Assembly: GCA_022826645.1 (NCBI GenBank) | Contig: JAJDUM010000028.1 | Location: 1 to 64,000 of the forward strand | DNA from: Candidatus Poribacteria bacterium | GTDB taxonomy: Bacteria > Poribacteria > WGA-4E > PCPOR2b | Reading direction: 5' to 3' | Length of the DNA stretch: 64,000 nt | Shown: positions 1-7,976 of the stretch, piece after piece | Layout: each line of letters opens with the position of its first letter | Numbering within the stretch: the stretch's first letter is position 1 | The notes under the pieces: model-generated | The model's database searches: none | Told to the model about the DNA's origin: nothing | The model's input: only the letters and a program-made list of their open reading frames with translations | Made by a program: the position numbers and the translations under genes

Positions 1-33
1 GAATAACGGACGAAACTCGGTTAAAATAGACGC

Positions 34-115
34 GAGGCAGAATATGAGGAACATAAGTTCTCCTTTCGAAACTGTTGTAGGTTCCTGAAAGGATACCTCT
101 TTTCTGCCTCTTTTT
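34..115 (+). other. Nested hairpin followed by a T-run upstream of the LRR gene
   Basis: The arms GAGGCAGAA (34-42) and TTCTGCCTC (102-110) are perfect complements. A second pair, GAGG and CCTC, lies just inside them, and an inner pair CCTTTC/GAAAGG is nested in the loop. The outer arm is followed at once by TTTTTAT. This has the form of a structured transcript end or attenuator, although the loop is large. It ends only 7 nt before the first ATG of the LRR frame and leaves no room for a ribosome-binding site. It could equally be the remains of an inserted repeat. Confidence 0.4.
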
Positions 116-117
116 AT

Positions 118-2286
118 ATGAAAATTGTCCAAACTTTAGTAGCAAACTTAATCAACCTAAAAAAGATTTTCTGTTGGGGACACGCTATATCCGATTTGTC
201 ACCGCTGGCGGGTTTGACAAAACTGGAGGAGATATTTTTTTGTGGCGGTAATATCTCCGACCTGACACCCCTTGTAGGATTAACCGGTTTGAAATTACTG
301 TATATTGATGACGAAGAAATGTCAGATATATCGCCCATAGCGGAATTAACAGGGCTAACGCACCTGAGTCTTACTAGTAACGGCTTATCGGATATATCCG
401 CGCTTGCCGGTTTAACTAACTTGAAATGGATACATCTTGCACACAATGACATATCAGACATATCCCCCCTCGCGGGGTTAACTGGGTTAACCCGTATAAG
501 GCTTGAGCGTAACAACATATCGGATATATCCGCGCTTGCCGGTTTAACTAACCTGACATGGTTAAATGTTGCACAAAACAATATATCTGACTTCTCACCT
601 TTAGACGAGTTAAGTCCGGATCTAAAACTCATTTGGTATGACAATCCAGCACATCCCAAAGGGGGACCGAAGATAGAGGGTCCGTGGCTATGGGTCGTAT
701 TACTCAATACTACAGAGAACGGGAAGTTGGGTGATACTGATTTACTAGCGGAGGTGAGTGGGGGCGTGGTGACGGAGGAGCTGATCTCCACCCACGGGAC
801 AGTCGAGGGAAACGCAGTCGGAGATAGCGTGTGGAGCTACGACAGGCTGCCTCCTACAGGACATAATAACATTGAGGATATGTTAGGGGAAGTCACCCCA
901 GAGGCGGCTATCTATGGCGTTGTGGCCCTCTATTCACCACGGGAACAAGATACAACGATGTTTATAGGTGGAGATCGTGGGGCAAGGGTCTGGATGAACG
1001 GAAATTTAATTTATAACCATCCCGAAAAGCGTGGTGGCAGCGATTACACTGACTTTTCCTCTGTCACATTGAAGCAGGGCTTGAATGTCCTGTTAGTTGC
1101 GGTTCATGTCCGTGGCAACGGCTTCTTTGGGTTTGAAGAAGGCACCGAATATACCGTCGCAAATACCGGTGTTGGATATACGCTTTCTCCAACAACCATT
1201 CACCGCGGCGAGACATTTACCCTCGATATTCACGCACGGAATGTCTCAGACTTGATGGGTTGGCAGTTTGATATTGTGTTTGATCCCAACAGACTTGAAG
1301 CCGTTGATGTAACCGAAGGTGATTTCCTAAAGACAGGCGCAGCAACCTTCTTTCAGGGTGGGAGCATTGATAATAGTAGCGGTCAAATCACTGGACTCAC
1401 CGCGGCGCGGCTATCTACGCAAAGCGTCAGTGGCACCGGCACCCTCCTAAAGGTACAGTTCAAGGCGAAAGCGAGTGGCGAGTCAGAAGTGACACTGCGT
1501 AACCTCCAGTTCGTCTCGCTTGGCGGTGATACGATTGATGCAATCGCCCACGGAGTCCGCATCACTGTGAAGGGAGGACTTGCTATGGGAGACGTAAATC
1601 GAGATGGGGTTGTCACCATTGTGGATCTGGTGCTTGTTTCACAAAAACTGAATCAAACGGTCTCCGCTGACGAGCCTGCGGATGTCAACGGTGATGGCGT
1701 TGTCAACACCATTGACCTGATTATCGTCTCACAGGCAATCGGCAGCACCACCGCTCCCGCAGCACCCTCAACCTTCCCTACTTTCCCTCGACTCACAGGG
1801 GAGCCCACTATTTTCCCCCCGCCTGTGCTTGCATCCCGATCTATCGGGGCGGGGGGATTAAGGGGGGTAACAACCATAACCCCTGCAATGATAGAAGCGT
1901 GGATTGCACAGGCACGGTTAGAAGATGACGGTTCACTTGCCTTCAAAGAGGGGATAGAGAATCTTGAGAAGCTGCTTGCCTCGCTGATACCTGAAGCAAC
2001 TGCCTTGCTCCGTAACTACCCCAATCCGTTTAACCCGGAGACCTGGATGCCGTATCAGTTGGCAACTCCCGCAGAGGTCACGCTGACAATCTATGATATG
2101 AACGGGCAGCTTGTTCGGCGGTTGGCAGTAGGACATCAGGCAGCGGGTATGTATCGGAACCGCAGCCGTGCAGCCTATTGGGACGGACGGAATCAACTCG
2201 GTGAATCTGTTGCCAGTGGAGTCTATTTCTACACATTGAGGGCAGGCGATTTCACAGCAACGCGACGGATGTTAATACTGAAGTAA
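118..2286 (+). CDS. Leucine-rich repeat, cohesin and dockerin protein with C-terminal FlgD-like sorting domain
   Basis: A 722-residue modular surface protein. About six or seven 22-residue leucine-rich repeats of the internalin type (ISDISPLAGLTxL) fill residues 20-165. A PA14-like beta-sandwich with a VWMNGNLIYNH core lies near 180-345, a cohesin-like domain near 350-487, and a type I dockerin pair (GDVNRDGVV, DVNGDGVVN) near 490-545. A FlgD-like C-terminal module with NYPNPFNPETW (about 650-722) follows. Such tails serve as secretion or anchoring signals in T9SS-type systems, so export is expected; yet the frame starts inside the repeats with no signal peptide and no ribosome-binding site. 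The true 5' end is therefore probably missing, shifted or disrupted. A short palindrome with GC-rich flanks forms an in-frame linker near residue 573. The domain calls are firm; the start is not. Confidence 0.85.
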   Translation: MKIVQTLVANLINLKKIFCWGHAISDLSPLAGLTKLEEIFFCGGNISDLTPLVGLTGLKLLYIDDEEMSDISPIAELTGLTHLSLTSNGLSDISALAGLTNLKWIHLAHNDISDISPLAGLTGLTRIRLERNNISDISALAGLTNLTWLNVAQNNISDFSPLDELSPDLKLIWYDNPAHPKGGPKIEGPWLWVVLLNTTENGKLGDTDLLAEVSGGVVTEELISTHGTVEGNAVGDSVWSYDRLPPTGHNNIEDMLGEVTPEAAIYGVVALYSPREQDTTMFIGGDRGARVWMNGNLIYNHPEKRGGSDYTDFSSVTLKQGLNVLLVAVHVRGNGFFGFEEGTEYTVANTGVGYTLSPTTIHRGETFTLDIHARNVSDLMGWQFDIVFDPNRLEAVDVTEGDFLKTGAATFFQGGSIDNSSGQITGLTAARLSTQSVSGTGTLLKVQFKAKASGESEVTLRNLQFVSLGGDTIDAIAHGVRITVKGGLAMGDVNRDGVVTIVDLVLVSQKLNQTVSADEPADVNGDGVVNTIDLIIVSQAIGSTTAPAAPSTFPTFPRLTGEPTIFPPPVLASRSIGAGGLRGVTTITPAMIEAWIAQARLEDDGSLAFKEGIENLEKLLASLIPEATALLRNYPNPFNPETWMPYQLATPAEVTLTIYDMNGQLVRRLAVGHQAAGMYRNRSRAAYWDGRNQLGESVASGVYFYTLRAGDFTATRRMLILK
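1835..1848. repeat. Short palindrome CCCGAT-CT-ATCGGG inside coding sequence
   Basis: A perfect 6-bp inverted repeat with a 2-nt centre. It is read as S-R-S-I-G in the linker between the dockerin and the sorting domain of the LRR protein. It is flanked by CCCCCC upstream and GGGGGGATTAAGGGGGG downstream, a GC-rich context that also surrounds the copy at 5294. One of eight copies in the window. Confidence 0.7.
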
Positions 2287-2306
2287 TGAGAGGAGGAAGA
2301 CTCATC

Positions 2307-3044
2307 ATGAGTGTCGGAAGAACGACAGAGAAGGAAGTTCGTGCACAACCGACAGTGAGCAATGAGAATGCTCCACCACTGAAGCACGGTGAACGGCTGA
2401 CGCGGGAGGAGTTTGAACGGCGCTATGTGGGGATGCCCCATCTGAAAAAAGCAGAATTGATTGAAGGAGTTGTGTACATGCCATCACCTGTACGAATAGA
2501 TTTTCATGGCAGACCCCACGCTCAAATTATGGCATGGTTAGGGGCGTATTGGATAGCAACCCCCGGTGTTGACTTGGCAGATAACACCACAGTCTACCTC
2601 GATTCCAACAATGAACACCAACCCGATGCACTGTTACGGATAGAACCCGCACAGGGAGGACGGTCACGCATCATTGACGAAGGGTATGTAGAGGGCGCAC
2701 CAGAACTAATCGTCGAAATCGCCGGCACCAGCGCGGACTACGATTTACAGGATAAGCTTGAGGTGTACCGCCGGTGCGGTGTGCAGGAATATATTGTGTG
2801 GCAGACACAGGAGAAACGTCTTGACTGGTTTCAGCTCGTCAATAAAGAGTATGTAACGCTTGCCCCTAATGCGGAGGGAGTCATTGAGAGTCAAGTCTTT
2901 CCCGGCTTACGTTTGGCGGTGGCAGCACTCCTAACAGGAGACCGAGCAAAGACCTCATCAGAATTGGGGGCAGGACTACAAACCACCGTTCATGCAGCAT
3001 TTGTTGAACAACTAACGAAAACCGAATCAGGATTTTCAGGATAG
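2307..3044 (+). CDS. Uma2-family (DUF820) PD-(D/E)XK-like protein
   Basis: A 245-residue protein of the Uma2 family, which has a restriction-endonuclease-like fold and mostly unknown function. Visible landmarks are the N-terminal ELIEGVVY, the central QPDALL, LIVEIAG and then DKLEVYRRCGVQEYIVW, the usual order of the D, E and K positions. The frame opens at 2286, overlapping the previous stop by one base. The start at 2307 is preferred because AGGAGG (2291-2296) lies 10 nt before it. The gene probably shares a transcript with the LRR gene. Uma2 genes are often multicopy in cyanobacteria and Poribacteria, and a nuclease activity here is only inferred from the fold. Confidence 0.85.
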   Translation: MSVGRTTEKEVRAQPTVSNENAPPLKHGERLTREEFERRYVGMPHLKKAELIEGVVYMPSPVRIDFHGRPHAQIMAWLGAYWIATPGVDLADNTTVYLDSNNEHQPDALLRIEPAQGGRSRIIDEGYVEGAPELIVEIAGTSADYDLQDKLEVYRRCGVQEYIVWQTQEKRLDWFQLVNKEYVTLAPNAEGVIESQVFPGLRLAVAALLTGDRAKTSSELGAGLQTTVHAAFVEQLTKTESGFSG

Positions 3045-3052
3045 AAGAATTA

Positions 3053-3143
3053 GGAGTAACGCAGTTCAGTTTGTAGTAGCGCATTTCTTAATCCCGATTC
3101 ATCGGGGTCTTGTGCCTGCCCAATTTCCAGCTGCCTAAGCCCT
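3053..3143. mobile_element. Degenerate miniature inverted-repeat element (AGGRCTTACGCA family)
   Basis: The left end AGGAGTAACGCA (3053-3064) and right end TGCCTAAGCCCT (3132-3143) resemble the ends of the better-preserved element that follows at 3158. The interior holds one copy of the palindrome CCCGATTCATCGGG. No clear target duplication remains. Confidence 0.45.
3093..3106. repeat. Short palindrome CCCGATTCATCGGG
   Basis: A perfect copy of the window-wide palindrome, in the spacer between the Uma2 and hydrolase genes and inside a degenerate inverted-repeat element. Confidence 0.7.
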
Positions 3144-3150
3144 AATATTG

Positions 3151-3342
3151 ATATTTCAGGACTTACGCAAATTTAGCACACGGAGGGTAGATTTTTGATT
3201 TTTAACCCCCTAAATCCCTCTTGTCAGGGGGACTTGTGTATTTCAGGGCGGGGCAAGTTGCTCTGAATCCCGCCTGTCCCGATTCATCGGGGATTTATCG
3301 GGGATGCCCCGCCTACAGTTGGCTGCGTAAGCCCTATATTTC
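3151..3342. mobile_element. Miniature inverted-repeat element with 7-bp target duplication
   Basis: The left end AGGACTTACGCA (3158-3169) and right end TGCGTAAGCCCT (3324-3335) are terminal inverted repeats matching at 11 of 12 positions. The 178-bp element is flanked by a perfect direct repeat ATATTTC (3151-3157 and 3336-3342), as expected for a target-site duplication. It has no coding capacity, so it would depend on a transposase elsewhere. The cargo includes a TAACCCCCTAAATCCC module and one CCCGATTCATCGGG palindrome. This element and its degenerate neighbour fill most of the 359-bp spacer 3045-3403; nothing else was seen there. Confidence 0.75.
3278..3291. repeat. Short palindrome CCCGATTCATCGGG
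   Basis: Identical in sequence to the copy at 3093. It sits near the right end of the inverted-repeat element and is followed by a partial echo, GGATTTATCGGGG. Confidence 0.7.
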
Positions 3343-3403
3343 TTAGCGTCCTTGCGACTTTGCGTTAAAATAAAAATCCTTTAAGGAGTGAAAAAAGTAT
3401 CCT

Positions 3404-5092
3404 ATGCCAAACCACGACATCCGCATCCAGTTAGATCTCAAAATCCCCATGCGCGATGGGGTTCGGCTCTACGGTGCTTTGTACCGTCCTGCCGTAGGCG
3501 ATAAGTTCCCGGTGCTGCTCATCCGATCCCCATACAGCACGCAACACCCGCGATATGTGGATTGGGCAGTACGCTTCGCGCAGAGCGGTTACGCTGTGGT
3601 GATGCAGGACTCCCGTGGCCGTTACGATTCGGAGGGGGTGTGGCGACCGTACATCGACGAAACCAACGACGGCTACGACACACAACAGTGGCTGGGCGCC
3701 CAACCCTGGTGCGATGGGAATATCGGAACTTTCGGCATCTCTTATCCCGGATTCACGCAGATTCTACCAGCATCGCTCCGCAGTCCCTACGTTAAGGGGC
3801 TTGTCCCGATTGCCAACCAAGAGGACAACTACGGCCACATGCGGTACAATGGTGTCCTGCAACTCCAGAACGCCATGAACTTCATCTGGCTCGGCGATCG
3901 CACAAACCAGAACGCACCGAGAGATCTGATCGATTGGGAGGAGGTCTACCGGCGGTTGCCGCTGATTTCCGCCCTTGATAGCATCGGTGACCGTCCGTTT
4001 TATCGAGAGGTGATCCGACACAACGCCTTCGACGATTTCTGGAAATCCTACAGCATGAAGTATAGATATACCGAAGTCGAAACGCCCGCATATTTCATCA
4101 CCGGGTGGTACGATAACCTCGTTCACGAAGGCTTCAAGTGTTTCACCGGTTGGACGACACAAGCCCGAACTCCGGAAACTCGATCGAAGACAAAACTCCT
4201 CGTGGGCCCGTGGACGCATACCGCGATCGGCAGTGCCGAGCCGTTCGGGGACATCAACTTCGGTTCAGACGCAATGGTGGACATTCCGGACGCGCACCTG
4301 CGATGGTACGACCAACGGCTAAAAGGGATTGACACCGGTATGGACGATGAGCCGCCCATCCGAATCTTTGTGATGGGAGCGAATATCTGGCGCGATGAGC
4401 ACGAGTGGCCCCTAGCACGGACGCAATACACCAAGTTTTACCTTCACAGCGGCGGACGCGCCAACTCTCTCCACGGCAATGGCGAGCTGACGATTCAACC
4501 GCCACAAAACGAACCAATAGATTCCTTCACCTATGACCCCGAAAACCCTGTCCCCACTGTGGGCGGCCAGAGCATGTTTATTGATAACACCGGTCCACAA
4601 GACCGGCGATCTGTGGAACGCAGAGATGATGTATTGGTCTATTCAACAGCCCCGCTCACCGAGGATTTAGAAATCACAGGACAGATTGAACTAACGCTCT
4701 ACGCCGCCTCCAGTGCGCCGGATACCGATTTCACTGCAACGCTTGTTGATGTGCACCCGGGAGGGAAAGCGATCAACATCTGCGAAGGCATCGTGCGAAC
4801 GCGATTCCGTGAATCTTACGAAGAACCAACATTGATTGAACCCGAAACCATCTGCGCTTACAAGATTATACTCTGGGAAACAAGCAATCTCTTCAAGGCG
4901 GGACACCAAATTCGCGTCGAAGTCTCCAGTAGCAACTTCCCGCGCTTCGACCGGAACCAAAACACCGGCAGCACACCGGGACTGGACGCCGAAATCGAGT
5001 TAGCGCACCAGACAATCTATCATAACGCACAATACCCTTCTCACATCACGTTACCAGTAATTCCTCCGATTCATCGGAGCGGGACAAGATGA
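3404..5092 (+). CDS. CocE/NonD-type alpha/beta hydrolase (peptidase S15 family)
   Basis: A 562-residue serine hydrolase of the X-Pro dipeptidyl-peptidase/cocaine-esterase class. The nucleophile elbow GISYPG puts the catalytic serine near residue 113. The N-terminal MRDGVRLYGALYRP and DSRGRYDSEG are typical of the family. The C-terminal third is a jelly-roll domain (TDFTATLVDVHPGGKA, IRVEVSSSNFPRFDRN). AAGGAG precedes the ATG by about 15 nt. The stop overlaps the next start (ATGA), so this gene and hydantoinase A are translationally coupled. A palindrome copy (5064-5079) encodes the last residues, PPIHRSG. The substrate is unknown; family members cleave esters or amides of small molecules. Confidence 0.9.
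   Translation: MPNHDIRIQLDLKIPMRDGVRLYGALYRPAVGDKFPVLLIRSPYSTQHPRYVDWAVRFAQSGYAVVMQDSRGRYDSEGVWRPYIDETNDGYDTQQWLGAQPWCDGNIGTFGISYPGFTQILPASLRSPYVKGLVPIANQEDNYGHMRYNGVLQLQNAMNFIWLGDRTNQNAPRDLIDWEEVYRRLPLISALDSIGDRPFYREVIRHNAFDDFWKSYSMKYRYTEVETPAYFITGWYDNLVHEGFKCFTGWTTQARTPETRSKTKLLVGPWTHTAIGSAEPFGDINFGSDAMVDIPDAHLRWYDQRLKGIDTGMDDEPPIRIFVMGANIWRDEHEWPLARTQYTKFYLHSGGRANSLHGNGELTIQPPQNEPIDSFTYDPENPVPTVGGQSMFIDNTGPQDRRSVERRDDVLVYSTAPLTEDLEITGQIELTLYAASSAPDTDFTATLVDVHPGGKAINICEGIVRTRFRESYEEPTLIEPETICAYKIILWETSNLFKAGHQIRVEVSSSNFPRFDRNQNTGSTPGLDAEIELAHQTIYHNAQYPSHITLPVIPPIHRSGTR
5064..5079. repeat. Palindrome CTCCGATTCATCGGAG at the 3' end of the hydrolase gene
   Basis: An 8-bp-arm variant of the window-wide palindrome. 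The second position is T and its partner is A, where other copies have C and G, so the arm pairing is kept. It is read as P-P-I-H-R-S and lies just before the hydantoinase A start. Confidence 0.7.
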
Positions 5093-7278
5093 CGATGACC
5101 AACCAAAACACAATGCGAATCGGTGCGGATGTCGGAGGCACCTTCACCGACGTCGTCCTAATCGACGCTAACGGAAACCTCTGGACCCATAAAGTCCCAT
5201 CCACACCCCCTAACTTTGAAAGGGCAGTGCTGCACGCAATCGAGCATCTGTTAAACACAACCAGCACCGTCCCCGACCAGGGGGGAAAGACAATCCCGAT
5301 GAATCGGGACTTGGCAGGGGGGTTAGGAACAAGCGTCAGCGAAGTCGCACACGGCACCACAGTGGCAACCAACGCCGTCCTGGAAAAACGGGGTGCAAAA
5401 ACTGCACTGATCACCACCAAAGGTTTCCGAGATGTTCTCGAACTGAGGCGCATCCGTGCGCCCCAGATGTATGACCTGTTCTTTGAAAAGCCCGAAGCAC
5501 TTGTCGAACGCTACCTGCGCTTTGAACTCACAGAACGGATCTCTGCGTCCGGCGAGGTTCTGACCCCGCTATCGGAGTCAGAACTGTGGCGTCTCAAGGA
5601 GGAGTTGGAGAAAGAGGCGGTCGAATCCATAGCGGTCTGCACCCTCCACGCCTACGCCTTCCCGCAACACGAAAACATTGTCGGCGATTTCCTGCGAGAA
5701 GAGCTACCAGATGTCCCTGTTTCGCTCTCTTCCGAAGTCCTCCCGGAACGTAAAGAGTATGAACGCACCGCCACCACCGTCGTCAACGCTTACGTCCGTC
5801 CGGTCATGCAGCGGTACCTGAACGCGATGCGTAGCGGTCTTCAGGAGATGGGGATTGAGGGGCCGTTGTTGATGATGCAATCAGCGGGCGGCTTAACGCC
5901 GGAGGCAGACGCTGCACAACTGCCGGTCTTTGTCTTGGAATCGGGTCCGGCTGCCGGCGTCCTAGCGGCTGGATTCACGGCACAACGGCTGGGAACGGAT
6001 AACCTTATCACACTCGACATGGGTGGCACCACCGCCAAGGCTTCGATGATTGAAGATGGCGCAGTCGCTTACAGCCCAGAATATGAGGTCGGCGCTTCGA
6101 TTTCGGCAGGAAACCGACTGGTCGGTGGGGGCGGCGAACTTATCCGCGCGCCGAGCATCGATATCGCCGAAGTCGGATCCGGCGGCGGCAGCATCGCGCA
6201 TCTGGACGGCGCGGGCGGTTTGCACGTCGGGCCCCGCAGCGCCGGTGCTGTCCCGGGTCCCGCCTGCTATCAACGCGGAGGGACAGAACCGACCGTCACC
6301 GATGCCAACGTAGTGTTAGGCTATATCCGTCCCGGCGAACTGGCTGACGGCGAAGTCAGCATCGATAGCGAAGCCGCACGCCGAGCGATACACGATCGTA
6401 TCGCTGTGCCTCTCGGCATGGATCTGCTTGAAGCAGCAGAGGGGGTCCACCGGATCGCCAACGCCCGCACCATGAGGGCACTACGCGCTGTTTCTACCGA
6501 GCGCGGACGCGATCCACGGGAGTTTGTCCTGATGGCTTTTGGCGGCTCTGGTCCAATCCACGCAGCGGGACTGGCAAAAGAACTCTTGATCCGCCAAGTT
6601 ATCGTGCCGCCGCTGCCCGGTCTGTTCAGCACCCTCGGCCTACTCTTCTCCGGCGTCGAGCATCACGATGTCCGTAGCTGTCTCCTCTCCGGCGAAACGC
6701 TCAATGCAACGGCTTTGGAGGAGATCAAATCGGAGATGCAGCGCAACATGCTCGCCCAATTCGAGACCGAAGGCTATTCCGCCGATCAAGTGACGCTGAG
6801 TTGCAGCGTTGACATCCGTTTTAAGGGGCAAGCCTCAGAGATACGCATCGCAGTAGCCGATGAGAACTTCACCAAAGCGACAGTGGAAACGTTGCACACA
6901 ACCTTCGAGACAGAACATGAACGGCTCTATGGACACCGATCCGATCCGGACAATCCGGTCGAAATTGTGGCGGTCCGGTTGATTGGGCAGGTTCCGACTC
7001 GTCGGAATGCTCGGAACGGCACAGGCATACGTGGCCAACAAGGCACCCTCAACCCAGCGGAACGTCTCGGTGTACGCGCAGCAAGTCGGGGGGCTTATTT
7101 CGGCGCATCGTGGGGAACAATCGATACCCCCGTCATCTCGCGCCACGATCTGGGAGACGAAGGCACAACCGGTCCCCTGCTTATTGACGAATACGATTCT
7201 ACCATTGTCGTTCCACCTGACTATCGCGGATATCTGGATAGCGAAGGAAATATCCGTATGAGTCCCGTAACTGAGTGA
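5089..7278 (+). CDS. hyuA: Hydantoinase/oxoprolinase subunit A (HyuA, N-methylhydantoinase A type)
   Basis: A 729-residue ASKHA-fold ATPase of the hydantoinase A/5-oxoprolinase family, which opens cyclic imides and lactams with ATP. Landmarks are RIGADVGGTFTDVVLID at the N-terminus, HGTTVATNA near residue 88, DMGGTTAKAS near 310, the glycine-rich SGGGSIAHLDGAG near 365, and FGGSGPIHA near 485. It overlaps the upstream hydrolase by 4 nt. The B subunit (HyuB), usually adjacent, is absent from this window. A palindrome copy with G-rich flanks lies in frame near residues 62-80, just before HGTTVATN, and seems to add about 20 residues. N-methylhydantoin, hydantoin and oxoproline are all possible substrates. 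Confidence 0.92.
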   Translation: MTMTNQNTMRIGADVGGTFTDVVLIDANGNLWTHKVPSTPPNFERAVLHAIEHLLNTTSTVPDQGGKTIPMNRDLAGGLGTSVSEVAHGTTVATNAVLEKRGAKTALITTKGFRDVLELRRIRAPQMYDLFFEKPEALVERYLRFELTERISASGEVLTPLSESELWRLKEELEKEAVESIAVCTLHAYAFPQHENIVGDFLREELPDVPVSLSSEVLPERKEYERTATTVVNAYVRPVMQRYLNAMRSGLQEMGIEGPLLMMQSAGGLTPEADAAQLPVFVLESGPAAGVLAAGFTAQRLGTDNLITLDMGGTTAKASMIEDGAVAYSPEYEVGASISAGNRLVGGGGELIRAPSIDIAEVGSGGGSIAHLDGAGGLHVGPRSAGAVPGPACYQRGGTEPTVTDANVVLGYIRPGELADGEVSIDSEAARRAIHDRIAVPLGMDLLEAAEGVHRIANARTMRALRAVSTERGRDPREFVLMAFGGSGPIHAAGLAKELLIRQVIVPPLPGLFSTLGLLFSGVEHHDVRSCLLSGETLNATALEEIKSEMQRNMLAQFETEGYSADQVTLSCSVDIRFKGQASEIRIAVADENFTKATVETLHTTFETEHERLYGHRSDPDNPVEIVAVRLIGQVPTRRNARNGTGIRGQQGTLNPAERLGVRAASRGAYFGASWGTIDTPVISRHDLGDEGTTGPLLIDEYDSTIVVPPDYRGYLDSEGNIRMSPVTE
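5294..5309. repeat. Palindrome TCCCGATGAATCGGGA inside hyuA
   Basis: Read as I-P-M-N-R-D. It is bounded by CCAGGGGGGAAAG upstream and GGCAGGGGGGTTAGG downstream, close to the flanks of the copy in the LRR gene. It lies in a segment that is normally short in the family, between the helix ending HLL and VAHGTT. Confidence 0.7.
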
Positions 7279-7379
7279 TATGGAAGCGTCTCGTAACAAG
7301 TAATACGTAGGGCAAACATTGTTAGTCTCTCCATAATCTTTTCTCTTACGGATTACGCATTATTCTTTCGGAGGAACCC

Positions 7380-7913
7380 ATGCAAACCAAAATTAACCAA
7401 GCGACCCTTACCCTCGTACAAGGCGATATTACAAAAGAGGGTGTTGATGCGATCGTCAACGCTGCGAACGAACAACTCATGGGAGGCGGCGGTGTTGATG
7501 GCGCAATCCACCGCGCCGGAGGACCGGCGATCATGGCAGAATGCAACGAGATCCGTGCCGAGCAGGGCGGCTGTCCGACAGGGAGTGCAGTGATCACAAC
7601 AGGAGGAGACCTGCCCGCAAAGCATGTCATCCACACCGTGGGACCGATCTGGCGGGGCGGAAACGCCGGTGAACCCAACCTCCTCGCCAGTTGTTATCGG
7701 GAGAGTTTAAGTCTCGCACTTGAGGGCGGTATCAAGACAGTTGCGTTCCCATCAATCAGCACAGGTATTTACGGCTATCCGATTGACAAAGCAGCTGCCA
7801 CCGCCCTCAACGCGGTGAAGGAATTCTTAGAAGAACATAATGGAATCGAAGAGGTGCGCTTCGTCCTCTTTGACGATGCGACCTACGCTGGTTATGAAAG
7901 TGCCCTCTCATGA
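7380..7913 (+). CDS. Macrodomain protein (ADP-ribose / O-acetyl-ADP-ribose hydrolase type)
   Basis: A 177-residue single macrodomain of the YmdB/MacroD type, which binds ADP-ribose and often removes it from proteins or from O-acetyl-ADP-ribose. The signature is complete: GDIT near residue 17, then DAIVNAANEQLMGGGGVDGAIH, a glycine-rich loop with the conserved Asn pair, and the phosphate loop STGIYGYP. CGGAGG precedes the ATG at good spacing. It lies 101 bp downstream of hyuA in the same direction. A house-cleaning role in NAD metabolism is known for the family; a specific role here is not evident. Confidence 0.93.
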   Translation: MQTKINQATLTLVQGDITKEGVDAIVNAANEQLMGGGGVDGAIHRAGGPAIMAECNEIRAEQGGCPTGSAVITTGGDLPAKHVIHTVGPIWRGGNAGEPNLLASCYRESLSLALEGGIKTVAFPSISTGIYGYPIDKAAATALNAVKEFLEEHNGIEEVRFVLFDDATYAGYESALS

Positions 7914-7976
7914 CAGCATAAAGCACGTTATACCAATTAACTAATGTACAAATGTACTAATGAACCAACATATTCT

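Noticed and set aside
4123..4434. Several frames of 100 residues or more opposite the CocE-type hydrolase gene
   Set aside because: Antisense shadows of a well-supported gene with no domain of their own.
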